Position numbers and translations under genes: made by a program. A stretch of DNA of 64,000 nucleotides, taken from positions 186,001 through 250,000 of the forward strand of contig NZ_CP058601.1 of assembly GCF_013402815.2 (NCBI RefSeq). Direction: 5' to 3'. Each line of letters starts with the position of its first letter. Within the stretch, counting starts at the first letter, position 1. The notes beneath the pieces are model-generated. The model did no database searches and was not told the origin of the DNA. It worked only from the letters and a program-made list of their open reading frames with translations. This document shows, piece after piece, positions 36,501 through 44,167 of this stretch. Source of the stretch: Natrinema halophilum. GTDB lineage: Archaea > Halobacteriota > Halobacteria > Halobacteriales > Natrialbaceae.

Positions 36501-37394
36501 GTCCACGACGCCGTCGACGCCGTCGTCGATCTCGACGAACCCCACGAGATGAACTACGTGAAGAAACACGTCGAGGAAGAGCGGGCCGAACTCGAAACGG
36601 AGGAGGGACTCGACGAGAAGTCGGCCCGAAAAGCCGCGAAGCACCGCGTCTTCACGACCCGACCCGGCGGCTACGGTGCCGGGACGAACAAGGCCGTCGA
36701 CGAGGGCAACTGGGACGATCGCTCGGACCTCGCCGAGGTGTACGTCCAATGGGGCGGCTACGCCATGGGTTCGAGAGGGCGCGTCTCGGACGCTCACGAG
36801 GCTTTCGAGCGCCATCTCTCGAGCGTCGACGCGACGGTCAAGATCGAGGACACGATGGAGCAAGACGAGTTCGACTCGTCGGACTGGTATGCGTTCCACG
36901 GTGGCTTCATTTCGGCCGTCTCGGAAATCTCGGGCGAGGAGCCAGCCTCCTACGTCGGCGACTCCTCGGACCCGGACAACGTCTCGGTCTACACGAACGA
37001 AGAGAAGGTCCGGAAGGCCATGCGTTCGCGGGTCCTCAACCCCGACTGGCTCGAGTCCATGGAGGAACACGGCTACAAAGGCGCCGGTGATCTCTCGACG
37101 ACCGTGGACGTCACGCTCGGGTGGGACGCGACCGCCGGCGTCGTTAGTGACGCCCTCTGGGAGGAGGTGGCCGAAAAGTACGCACTCGACGACGATCGCC
37201 AGGAGTGGATGCGCGAGGTGAACCCGTGGGCGCTCGAGTCGATCACGGACACCTTGCTCGAGGCGATCGAGCGGGGCCTCTGGAACGCCGACGACGGGAT
37301 GGGCGATCGCCTCCGAGATCTCAATCTTGAGATCGACGGCGACCTCGAGGCACGGACGACTACTGACGCAGTTGAGGTGACGAACGATGACTGA
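33504..37394 (+). CDS. cobN: Cobaltochelatase large subunit CobN
   Basis: A 1,296-residue CobN/magnesium-chelatase H-type protein, the substrate-binding subunit that inserts Co(II) into hydrogenobyrinate-type rings using ATP from ChlID. Family landmarks in order: ALEEAGVPLIVKATGD, QTITTMRSRSRYESSHTGVM, VVLHNYPPSDDGIGTAFGLD, VTVQPPRGFGMDPSKVYHD, VVHLGTHGSLEWLPGKTVGL, PYIVNNPGEGTQAKRRSYAA, LDPRKVPAKAAWQVG, and RPGGYGAGTNKAVDEG. The length is normal. The longer open frame starting at 33156 is antisense to chlID and rejected; ATG 33504 is the first good start. It probably heads the cobN-cbiC-cbiE operon. Confidence 0.95.
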   Translation: MTRIGIYTATENELGSIGRAAERLEDVELVVRSESDLEDEADVEEFVDALTDATAAIFWLHGAEDSMPGYEYATAALEEAGVPLIVKATGDAFAIEDTTVSTAHRDEVYDYLDRGGTINTANLCRFLASEYEGRDLEYDGPTELPTEGVYHPDHPGIEYEDLLATHDPERPTVAIWFYESHWTHENTRYVDAQVRALEEHGANALPIFCNPATDTEEQEDAEWVTDNWLLDDADRPIVDAVLSSFMFSLSMDERGRSADDEGSGAEDVFLDRLGVPVLQTITTMRSRSRYESSHTGVMGFELALSVALPEFDGNVITHPISGKERTNDEAGIGSAPKHHFPIEDRIDHATRLAVNWAELRHTPNEDKRVTVVLHNYPPSDDGIGTAFGLDSPESTVNLLEELDERGYDVGEDMPDSGQSLVEKLTAQLTLDDRWVAPEDVRELSVDVVSPDTYADWFSEADERFQENIVEEWGDVPDRPFAIPGVEFGNVLVTVQPPRGFGMDPSKVYHDSDLQPPHDYDAFYGWLRNTFETDAVVHLGTHGSLEWLPGKTVGLNGESAPDQLLDDIPNVYPYIVNNPGEGTQAKRRSYAAIVDYLTPVMRNAGTYDALSELEELANQYREAGMEDARADDGEHLETLIREKIDELDLAVELGITGTIDEKADVRGPEDAGSTLADGHVDGDDLAIDELVDRVHEYLTDVKTTQIRLGLHTMSEPPVGDRLVEYLVALTRLENPGAPSLRESVAGALGVDYETMLESPGEYDEALGMTYAEAADEVYETSVDLIETLAEHGFDVPASERGAGPDDDVNMNLLVVGLETIGDGRAKPGAHDDLRDVLAFICEEAQPRVQGSEAEIPRTADALSGEYVPPGGSGAPTRGGVDLLPTGRNFYTLDPRKVPAKAAWQVGSDVAEGVLERHHDENGEYPEEIGVVVWGTPTVRTRGETIAQVLAMMGVEPQWTDAGRIDDVEPIPLEELDRPRVDVTTRVSGLFRDAFPAAAGVVHDAVDAVVDLDEPHEMNYVKKHVEEERAELETEEGLDEKSARKAAKHRVFTTRPGGYGAGTNKAVDEGNWDDRSDLAEVYVQWGGYAMGSRGRVSDAHEAFERHLSSVDATVKIEDTMEQDEFDSSDWYAFHGGFISAVSEISGEEPASYVGDSSDPDNVSVYTNEEKVRKAMRSRVLNPDWLESMEEHGYKGAGDLSTTVDVTLGWDATAGVVSDALWEEVAEKYALDDDRQEWMREVNPWALESITDTLLEAIERGLWNADDGMGDRLRDLNLEIDGDLEARTTTDAVEVTNDD

Positions 37395-37464
37395 CGTCGG
37401 TGAATCGACGACCGACCGTGGTGGGACGATAGCCGACGGCCGAACGGAGAGTGAGTCACGATGA
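37387..37464 (+). CDS. 25-codon bridging ORF between cobN and cbiC
   Basis: ATG 37387 overlaps the cobN stop (8 nt), and its TGA overlaps the cbiC ATG (ATGA at 37461-37464). It would encode a 25-residue polar peptide, MTDVGESTTDRGG and so on. The double overlap could couple translation of cobN to cbiC even if the peptide itself has no role. The product is unsupported by any family. Confidence 0.35.
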   Translation: MTDVGESTTDRGGTIADGRTESESR

Positions 37465-38207
37465 GCGATAGTCAGGACTTCGAAGCCGAGTACGCCGATC
37501 TGGGCGCGACGACGCGCAACGCAATGGACATCGCCGAAACGAGCATGGACATCGTCCGGCAGTTCGTGCCGGACGAGACGCTGGCTGACCGAATCCGGCA
37601 GAAGTCGGTCCACTCGATGGGCGACATCGAGTTCCAGCACCTGATCGAGTTCACCGGCAGCGACGCGCTCGGCGACGACGAGGACGCACCGGTCCGTGCC
37701 GGCGCCCGAGCCGTCCTCGACGAGACGACCATCGTGACCGACATCACGATGTCCAGGGCCGGGATCACCGGCCGCGGCCACAACTGCGAGAAGCGAAAGG
37801 CGATCGGCAACGGTGCCAAGCTGGCAAACGAGACCGGGATGACCCGGACCGCGGCATCGGTGCTCGAACTCGACAAGCGAGACGTTTACGACGGCGCCAT
37901 CGCCACGATCGGGAACGCGCCGACGGCCGCGTTCGCGCTAGCGGACTGCATCGAGGACGGGACCCGGCCGGCCGCTATCGTCGCGACCCCGGTCGGCTTC
38001 GTCAAAGCCGAAGAGAGCCGCAAGCGCATCCGCGAGGTCAGCAAGGCGTACGATATCCCGGCGATCACGAACGTCGGCCGACGCGGCGGGAGCGGCCTCG
38101 CCGCCGCCCTGACGAACGAATTGATCCACGTCGCGACGGACGTCCGAACGGACGACCTCGAATTGGATCTCACGGCCGTCGAACGGGCATCGTCGGAGGA
38201 CGAATGA
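37461..38207 (+). CDS. cbiC: Precorrin-8X methylmutase
   Basis: A 248-residue enzyme that moves the C11 methyl to C12, making (hydrogeno/cobyri)nate. Motifs: RQKSVHSMGDIEFQHLIEFT with the catalytic His, TIVTDITMSRAGITGRG, ATIGNAPTAAFALADCI, and IVATPVGFVKAEESRKRIRE. The length and motif order match the CbiC/CobH family. The stop overlaps cbiE by 4 nt. Confidence 0.95.
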   Translation: MSDSQDFEAEYADLGATTRNAMDIAETSMDIVRQFVPDETLADRIRQKSVHSMGDIEFQHLIEFTGSDALGDDEDAPVRAGARAVLDETTIVTDITMSRAGITGRGHNCEKRKAIGNGAKLANETGMTRTAASVLELDKRDVYDGAIATIGNAPTAAFALADCIEDGTRPAAIVATPVGFVKAEESRKRIREVSKAYDIPAITNVGRRGGSGLAAALTNELIHVATDVRTDDLELDLTAVERASSEDE

Positions 38208-38989
38208 CCGACGAGTACGACCTCGAGAGCGGGCCGGACCCGGCGACGTTTGCCGCGGCAGCGGCGGAGCCGGACAGCGACGAGGAGGCGGTTAGATCCG
38301 TCTACGCCGTCGGCGTCGGCCCGGGAAATCCGGAGTATCTCACCCCGCGGGGCGAGCGAGCGATCCGCGAAGCAGATGTCGTCGTCGGCTTTACGACCGT
38401 CATGGAGTTCATCGAGGGCCAGACTGATGCGGATCTGCTGACCTGCGGCTACAGCGACGAGGCCGAGGCGCTCGAGGAGTTCGCGGAGCGCGTAGCCGCT
38501 GGCGAATCCGGGACCGCCGTCGCAATGGGCGATCCGAACCACTCGGGGTACCAGTTCGTCGGCAAGGTACAGAAAGCCCTCGAGCGCGAGGCTCCCGAAA
38601 TCTCGGTTCGTATCGTCCCCGGCATCTCGTCGCTGCAGGTGGCCGCGAGCCGCGCCCGAACGCCGATGGAAGACACCGAGTTCGTCACGCTGCACAAGAG
38701 CGGCGACCTCGGGGCCGATCTGGATCGGCTCGCAGCCGCGGCGGACGACCGCCACCTGCTCGTGCTCCCGCGGCCCTACGACCGAATGCCCGGCGACATC
38801 GCCGCCTTCCTGCTCGAGCAGGGCACAGAACCGACGCTGGAGACGCTCGTGCTCGAGAAGCTGACACACGAGGACGAAGCGGTCCATCGATTTACGCTCG
38901 CGGGACTGTCGGAGCACGCAGGCGGGAACGGCAGAGACGACACACCGTTTTCCGACCTGGTCGTGCTCGTGATTCGACAGCCGGTATAG
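38204..38989 (+). CDS. cbiE: Cobalt-precorrin-7 (C5)-methyltransferase
   Basis: A 261-residue tetrapyrrole methylase. After an acidic 30-residue lead come the family's SAM-binding features: VYAVGVGPGNPEYLTPRGER, then AVAMGDPNHSGYQFVGKVQK, then IVPGISSLQVAASRARTPME. The GDPNHSGY and LQVAASR combination fits CbiE rather than CbiF or CbiL. It works with CbiT, encoded separately at 41794, to methylate C5 and C15; in many bacteria the two are fused as CobL. Confidence 0.9.
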   Translation: MTDEYDLESGPDPATFAAAAAEPDSDEEAVRSVYAVGVGPGNPEYLTPRGERAIREADVVVGFTTVMEFIEGQTDADLLTCGYSDEAEALEEFAERVAAGESGTAVAMGDPNHSGYQFVGKVQKALEREAPEISVRIVPGISSLQVAASRARTPMEDTEFVTLHKSGDLGADLDRLAAAADDRHLLVLPRPYDRMPGDIAAFLLEQGTEPTLETLVLEKLTHEDEAVHRFTLAGLSEHAGGNGRDDTPFSDLVVLVIRQPV

Positions 38990-39001
38990 CCGGTCCTCGA
39001 A

Positions 39002-39595
39002 CGAGAGAGGCCACCATCAACTCGAGGCCGCGGGTCGAACCGGCGCACAACGAGATAATTTCGAACTCCTCTTCATGTGCAAACCCGAGAACGAACGCGA
39101 ACCACGAGATACCCAGTAATCCCCGGTCGGCCGTTTCATCGCGATCGGCGGTCGGTGGTATATGCGTGCCACCAACGAAGGGAACGAACGCTGGCCGTCG
39201 AGCGCGAAGTCCGGTATCCGAGTGGTCTCCGTGATCGTGGTCTCCGCGATCGCTGTGATCGTGATTGTACTCGCGATCGCTGTGATCGTGATTGTACTCG
39301 CGATCGCTGTGATCGTGATTGTACTCGCGATCGCTGTGATCATGGCCTCTGTAATCACTGTGATCGTGAAGATGGGCAGATGCTGCTGGTCGAAATCGTG
39401 GTCGTGATCGCGGCTGTGGTCGTGAGCGTGTCCGCCGTGAGAGTGCTCGTGAAAATACTCCCGAGCGCCGAGGCCTATGAGGAGCACGCCGGCGATGAGG
39501 CGTACGGGGCCGCCGAACTGGATGCTTCCCAGGGTGCAAGACGTGATCCGGAACACGAGCCACATCCACGACGGTGAGTGATGCCTGGAGTCGCT
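39002..39595 (-). pseudogene. Remnant of a NicO/RcnA-type Ni/Co transporter with a His-rich loop
   Basis: The left-most frame gives a helix (VRLIAGVLLIGLGAREYFHE) and a His loop (HSHGGHAHDHSRDHDHDF). A frameshift near 39385-39395 moves the loop to another frame, with SDREYNHDH repeats and DHDHGDHSD. It ends in SWFAFVLGFAHEEEFEIISL, the LGxxHExE helix of the family. N- and C-terminal parts are missing; a stop codon (TAG, 39596-39598) precedes the first helix. It would have moved cobalt or nickel across the membrane. Its place next to cbiE fits cobalt supply. Confidence 0.6.
39248..39340. repeat. 27-bp tandem repeat in the transporter remnant
   Basis: Three near-identical units encoding DREYNHDHS on the minus strand, which lengthen the histidine-rich metal-binding loop. 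Confidence 0.75.
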
Positions 39596-39670
39596 ACTTT
39601 GTCGCGGACCGACCGAAACGGTCCGCGTTTTCGGCCGCGGCCCTCCCGTTTTCGTCCGAACGACCGGCTG

Positions 39671-39838
39671 CTATTCGTCGCCTTCGTATTCCCGAAGCAC
39701 CGACGATACCGTGTTCGATACTTCCTCGAGCGCGACGTCGTTAGTTTTTCTGAGATCGCCGCTTTCTCGGGCTGCGCTCAGATGTCGAAGCGCCTTCCGG
39801 AGATGACGTTCGGTCTCGGTTTTGTGTTCCCCACTCAT
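39671..39838 (-). CDS. Small haloarchaeal helical protein
   Basis: A 55-residue acidic ORF (MSGEHKTETERHLRKALRHL start). The helix continues SAARESGDLRKTNDVALEEV and ends VLREYEGDE, giving an amphipathic helical hairpin. I chose ATG 39838 because the longer frame overlaps unconvincing codons. Family and function unknown. Confidence 0.5.
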   Translation of the reverse strand: MSGEHKTETERHLRKALRHLSAARESGDLRKTNDVALEEVSNTVSSVLREYEGDE

Positions 39839-39995
39839 AGTTCGAGGGAACGGTCGTAACCGATTCAATCGGTTAAGTTCGTCGGTGAGGCCCCCGCTCC
39901 GATCGACGGCTGCGTCCCATCGCTTCGGGTGAGGTGATTTCGACTCTAGATGCTCGTCCCCGACCGGCACCCGTACCGCACTCCGCTGGACTAAA

Positions 39996-40018
39996 GTACA
40001 GTTGCACTAAGTAAAATC
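39996..40018. promoter_or_regulatory. Possible cobalamin-gene operator upstream of cbiA
   Basis: GTACAGTTGCACTAAG matches the first half of the 31-bp sequence shared by the cbiT and cbiH1 promoters (ACAGTTG, then CTA at the same spacing). It lies about 80-100 nt before cbiA and upstream of the divergent small gene. Confidence 0.4.
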
Positions 40019-40097
40019 CAGCAATGGTGCAGAACGCGCAAGGCAACGAACGTGACCGAATCCCCGTACCTTCGAGCCGCCTTCCGGGGCGGGACCG

Positions 40098-41405
40098 ATG
40101 AAGGGGTTCGTCGTCGGCGGTGTCAGTTCCGGCGTCGGAAAAACGATCGCAACGCTGTCGATTCTTCGGGCGCTGGAAGCGGCCGGGTATGCGGTTCAAC
40201 CCGCGAAGGCGGGCCCCGACTTCATCGATCCGAGCCATCACGAAGCGATCGCTGGCCGCCCGTCCCGCACGCTCGATTGCTGGCTCGAGGGTGAAAGCGG
40301 TCTCCGGCGGAACTATCGCCGCGGGGAGGGCGATATCTGCGTCGTCGAGGGCGTCATGGGCCTGTACGACGGCGACGGTTCGAGCACCGCGATGGTCGCG
40401 GAAGCCCTCGAGTTGCCCGTCGTCCTCGTGGTCGACGCCAGCGCGGGTATGGAGAGCGTCGCGGCAACTGCGCTGGGATTCCGCGAATACGCCGATTCGA
40501 TCGGTCGCGACGTCGACGTCGCCGGCATCGTCGCCCAGCGCGCCCATGGCGGCCGCCACGAGCAGGGGGTCTGCGACGCCCTGCCCGACGACCTCGAGTA
40601 CTTCGGCCGGATACCGCCTTCGAGCGACCTCGAAATCCCGGACCGCCACCTCGGTCTCGAGATGGGCACGGAAGCGACGCTGCCGACGGATGCGCTGCAG
40701 ACGGCTGCGGAATCGCTGCGAACCGAGCGTCTGGCTGCCGTCGCGAGCGAACCGCCCGCTCCCGATACGCCGGTTAAAGCCGCGGATTCAGTCGACGCGA
40801 CGATCGCTGTCGCGAGCGATGCGGCGTTCTGTTTCCGGTATCCGGCGAGTCTGGAACGGATCGACGAGCGTGCCGAGCTGGTGACGTTCTCGCCGACTGC
40901 AGGTGATTCCGTCCCGGACTGTGAGGGGATCTACTTGCCTGGTGGCTACCCCGAACTCCACGCCGCCGAACTCGAGTCGGCCGGCACCCTCGCGGAGATC
41001 GGCGATCTGGCCGCCGACGGGATGCCCATCCTCGGCGAGTGCGGCGGATTGATGGCCATGAGCCGATCGCTAACCACCGCCGAGGGCGAGCGCAGCGAGA
41101 TGGCTGGCATCTTCCCGGCGGACGTGACCATGCACGACCGGTATCAGGCGCTGGATCACGTCGAACTCGAGGCGCTCGAGGGGACTCTGACCGCGAGCGC
41201 CGGCGAGACGATTCGGGGCCACGAGTTCCACTACTCGAGCGCCGACGCCGACGCCGACGCTCGCTTCGCCTTCGAGACGCTGCGCGGCGACGGTATCGAC
41301 GGCGCTCACGACGGGCTAGTCGAGCACGAGTCGCTTGGCACCTATGCCCACGTCCACCCCGAAAGCGGGGCGTTCGATCAGTTCCTCGAGCGACTGGAGC
41401 GATAA
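40098..41405 (+). CDS. cbiA: Cobyrinate a,c-diamide synthase
   Basis: A 435-residue enzyme that amidates carboxylates a and c of (cobyrinic) acid with glutamine and ATP. The P-loop is GGVSSGVGKTIATLS, followed by PAKAGPDFIDPSHHEAIAGR and VEGVMGLYDGDGSS. The C-terminal glutaminase domain has GIYLPGGYPELHAAEL, the nucleophile Cys in LGECGGLMAMS, and the catalytic His in YAHVHPES. The length and order are typical. ATG 40098 is the first start of the conserved N-terminus MKGFVVGG. It is followed by a 388-bp gap. Confidence 0.95.
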   Translation: MKGFVVGGVSSGVGKTIATLSILRALEAAGYAVQPAKAGPDFIDPSHHEAIAGRPSRTLDCWLEGESGLRRNYRRGEGDICVVEGVMGLYDGDGSSTAMVAEALELPVVLVVDASAGMESVAATALGFREYADSIGRDVDVAGIVAQRAHGGRHEQGVCDALPDDLEYFGRIPPSSDLEIPDRHLGLEMGTEATLPTDALQTAAESLRTERLAAVASEPPAPDTPVKAADSVDATIAVASDAAFCFRYPASLERIDERAELVTFSPTAGDSVPDCEGIYLPGGYPELHAAELESAGTLAEIGDLAADGMPILGECGGLMAMSRSLTTAEGERSEMAGIFPADVTMHDRYQALDHVELEALEGTLTASAGETIRGHEFHYSSADADADARFAFETLRGDGIDGAHDGLVEHESLGTYAHVHPESGAFDQFLERLER

Positions 41406-41793
41406 CAGCCCGTTTTCGCGACCGTCGACGGACACTCACCTGGTAACGGGAATCGCGTACGGTCCCGACCGCGTGACCTTCGACCCATATTCCAACATGA
41501 AAGGCGGTGAAAACGATTTCAGCTGTGTAGACTCGACTTTCGGTGTCTGGAGGCTCCTCGGTGAGACGCGTCTTCGACGGCGAGCGATGTCGGCTGCGAA
41601 GCGCCGATCAGTCGGTTGTTCGCATCTCGATCCGACCGGCGACCGACTCGTTCTGTGCCGAAAACTCGCTCGAAAACGGTTGTCCGCTTTCGTATGACAA
41701 CTGGAGTCGTCAATCCGCTCCGCCGGAATAGCAACTACAGTTGTCCTACCACAAACAAAATTGTTTTAGGGCCGGACTTTGTTCCAACGGGTG
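41406..41793. other. 388-bp gap between cbiA and cbiT
   Basis: No gene is supported. It ends with the promoter of the cbiT operon, including the shared motif at 41735-41765. Confidence 0.6.
41735..41765 (+). promoter_or_regulatory. Shared 31-bp cobalamin promoter motif, cbiT copy
   Basis: Starts CTACAGTTGTCCTACC and ends AAAATTGTT. It matches 47643-47673 upstream of cbiH1 at 24 of 31 positions. The AAAATTGTTTT end lies about 28-35 nt before ATG 41794 and may be the TATA region, with an operator just upstream. Confidence 0.6.
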
Positions 41794-42414
41794 ATGCCAC
41801 CCATCGCGCTTCCACACGACGCGAAGGCCGGACCGACCAAGTCCGAGGTCCGGGCCGTCGTTCGCTCGAAGCTCGCGCTCGAGCCGGACGACCACTTCGC
41901 GGAGGTCGGCTCCTGTACGGGGGCCGTCACGATCGAAGCCGCACAGCGAGCCGGGCGGGTGACCGCCCTCGAGCGGAAGTCCGAACGGCTCGAGACGACG
42001 ACGAAGAATCTCGCCGCGAACGAGGAGTCGGTCCGTGCCGATATCGAACTCCGCAACGCGGAAGCACCCGAGGGGCTTCCTGACGACGCAGACGCGCTCT
42101 TTCTGGGCGGGAGTCGCAACTTCGGGGCCGTTCTCGACCACGCCGTCGAAACAGGAATCGACCGAATCGTCATGAACGTGTCTCGGCTCGAGGTCGCCGG
42201 CAAAGCGACTGAAGCATTCCGGAAGCGCGACCTACTCGAAGAGGTCGTCCAGTTCCAGGTGAGTCACGGCTACGAACTCGCCGGCGCGACGAGTTTCGAC
42301 TCGGACAATCCGGTGTACATGCTGGTCGGAAGCGCGACTGCGAAAGGAGACGACGCCGACGGAGAGACGGGCGTCGCGGATGGTGGAACGGCGACCGGAG
42401 GTGCAAAGCGATGA
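41794..42414 (+). CDS. cbiT: Cobalt-precorrin-6B C15-methyltransferase (decarboxylating)
   Basis: A 206-residue Rossmann-type SAM methyltransferase: AKAGPTKSEVRAVVRSKLAL is the typical CbiT start, then AEVGSCTGAVTIEAAQRAG (SAM loop), ALERKSERLETTTKNL and DALFLGGSRNFGAVLDHA. It partners CbiE for C5/C15 methylation and C12 decarboxylation. ATG 41794 (MPPIALPHD) is preferred over the TTG 15 nt upstream. The stop overlaps cbiL by 4 nt, and cbiT, cbiL, cbiF and cbiG follow in one operon. The last 20 residues are an acidic, glycine-rich tail. Confidence 0.92.
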   Translation: MPPIALPHDAKAGPTKSEVRAVVRSKLALEPDDHFAEVGSCTGAVTIEAAQRAGRVTALERKSERLETTTKNLAANEESVRADIELRNAEAPEGLPDDADALFLGGSRNFGAVLDHAVETGIDRIVMNVSRLEVAGKATEAFRKRDLLEEVVQFQVSHGYELAGATSFDSDNPVYMLVGSATAKGDDADGETGVADGGTATGGAKR

Positions 42415-43232
42415 CGCTCTACGGCGTCGGACTTGGTCCCGGTGAGGCCGACCTCGTGACCGTCCGTGGGAAGGTGACCCTCGAGAATTGCGAGGTGGTC
42501 TACTCGCCGGGTCGGCTCTCGCGGACCGTCGCGCTCGAGCACGTCGACGAATCGAAGATCGGCGACCTCGATTTTCCGATGACGAAAGACGAGGAGAAGC
42601 TGCGGGCAGCGTGGAAGGAGGCTGCGTCGGAGATTGCCCCAAACGCGCGCGACGGGGACGTCGCCTTCGTCACGCTTGGCGACCCCAACGTCTACTCGAC
42701 GTTCGGTCACCTGCGCCGAACGATCGACGCGTTCCATCCCGACGTCGACCTCGAGATCGTTCCCGGCGTGAGCGCGGTGACCGCGTTCGCGACCGCGCTG
42801 GGAGTCGAAATCGAAGCCGGTGCGGGTCTCTCGTTGCGGGAGGCCGCAGGCGGCCACAGTCCGACGGGGCCTGACCGGATGATCCTGTTTAAAGTCACCG
42901 ACACGCCGGCGACCCACGAAGGCCTCGTCGAGGCCGGCTACGACGTGACCTACGGCCGCCGGCTCTTCATGGAGCACGGTCAAACGATCGTCACGAACGA
43001 CCCCCAAGTGGTCGACGAACGAGACTATTACACGCTCGCCTACGCCGAGAAGGCGGACCTCGAGGTCGAACAGGCGACAGCCGCGTTCACGCGGGACGAC
43101 GCCGACGAGTCCGACACCTCAAGCGAGGAGGATTCGACGACCAGCGACGAGCTGGTCGCGGACGGCGGCGAACTGATCGATCTCGAGCGCGCCGAAGGCT
43201 GCGCACACGGCGACTGTGGAGGCCACCGATGA
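42411..43232 (+). CDS. cbiL: Precorrin-2 C20-methyltransferase
   Basis: A 273-residue tetrapyrrole methylase: LYGVGLGPGEADLVTVRGKV, VAFVTLGDPNVYSTFGHLRR, and IVPGVSAVTAFATALG followed by EAGAG. The GDPxxYSTF(G/Y) signature identifies CbiL/CobI, which methylates C20 of (cobalt-)precorrin-2. The C-terminal 50 residues are an acidic tail with a small Cys/His cluster (CAHGDCGGH) not needed for the fold; it could bind metal. The stop overlaps cbiF. Confidence 0.93.
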   Translation: MTLYGVGLGPGEADLVTVRGKVTLENCEVVYSPGRLSRTVALEHVDESKIGDLDFPMTKDEEKLRAAWKEAASEIAPNARDGDVAFVTLGDPNVYSTFGHLRRTIDAFHPDVDLEIVPGVSAVTAFATALGVEIEAGAGLSLREAAGGHSPTGPDRMILFKVTDTPATHEGLVEAGYDVTYGRRLFMEHGQTIVTNDPQVVDERDYYTLAYAEKADLEVEQATAAFTRDDADESDTSSEEDSTTSDELVADGGELIDLERAEGCAHGDCGGHR

Positions 43233-44164
43233 CCGAGGACACATCGAACGGCGAGACACCCGTCACGACGGACGGAGGCGGCCCCCAGGACGCGATCGAC
43301 GCGCAGGGCGAGCGACGTCGCGAGGAACTGGACGACCGAATATTCGACCACAGCGCCGGCGACGAGCAGGAAGGGGTCCCCTTCGTCGGTGCTGGCCCAG
43401 GCGACCCCCGCCTGCTGACCGTTGCGGGCAAGGAATTGCTCGAAGACGCCGACCTCGTCGTCCACGCGGGGTCGCTGGTCAACAGCGAGTTGCTGGACGA
43501 GTACTGCAGCCACGCCGAACTGGTAAACTCCGTGGGGAAAGACCTCGAGGAATTGATTCCGCTGATGAGAGACGCCTACGAGAATGGCGACGACGTCGTC
43601 CGACTCCACAGCGGCGATCCAGCGATATACGGGGCGGCACTCGAGCAGATGGACGCGCTAGAACACGAGGGCGTCCCGACGTACTTCGTTCCCGGGGTCA
43701 CATCGGCCTTCGCGGCCAGCGCGACGCTGCGGACGCAGCTGACGTTAAACGAGGTTTCGAATCACGTCGCCTTCACCCGGCCACAGGGGAAGACCCTGAC
43801 GCCGGAGGAAGATCACATCTCAGACTTCGTCGGAATGGGTGACGTGACGACCTGCATCTACCTCGGGACCCACGCCGTCCGGGATACGATGAACCGGCTG
43901 CTCGAGGACGGCCACGACCCCGAGACAGCGGTTGCGGTGATCTATCACGCGTCCTGGCCGGACGAAGACGTGATTATCGGCTCGATCGGCGATATCGCCG
44001 AGCAGGTCGAGGAGGCGGGATATCGGGCATCGGCGCTGGTCGTCATCGGCGACGCCGTGACGGGAGCGGGCTACGAGCGGTCGTTCCTCTACGGCGATTG
44101 GGCGAACCGCGGCCCCGACTCGAGCGACGCGAACGAATCGGAAACGCACGCAGGAGACGACTAA
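43229..44164 (+). CDS. cbiF: Cobalt-precorrin-4 C11-methyltransferase
   Basis: A 311-residue tetrapyrrole methylase. After an acidic lead: VPFVGAGPGDPRLLTVAGKE, VVRLHSGDPAIYGAALEQMD, VPGVTSAFAASATLRTQLTL and CIYLGTHAVRDTM. HSGDPxxYGA and the A-x-L-x-x-Q-LT-x-x-E region identify CbiF/CobM. It methylates C11. The ATG overlaps the cbiL stop; cbiG starts 4 nt after its TAA. Confidence 0.93.
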   Translation: MTEDTSNGETPVTTDGGGPQDAIDAQGERRREELDDRIFDHSAGDEQEGVPFVGAGPGDPRLLTVAGKELLEDADLVVHAGSLVNSELLDEYCSHAELVNSVGKDLEELIPLMRDAYENGDDVVRLHSGDPAIYGAALEQMDALEHEGVPTYFVPGVTSAFAASATLRTQLTLNEVSNHVAFTRPQGKTLTPEEDHISDFVGMGDVTTCIYLGTHAVRDTMNRLLEDGHDPETAVAVIYHASWPDEDVIIGSIGDIAEQVEEAGYRASALVVIGDAVTGAGYERSFLYGDWANRGPDSSDANESETHAGDD

Positions 44165-44167
44165 TCT

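Noticed and set aside
35190-37781. An 863-codon open frame on the minus strand
   Set aside because: It is antisense to cobN, which has full-length family motifs. Long antisense frames are common in this GC-rich codon usage.
41406-41793. Cobalamin riboswitch
   Set aside because: I could not find a B12-box-like conserved core in this spacer or in 47431-47759, and such riboswitches are not expected in Halobacteria.
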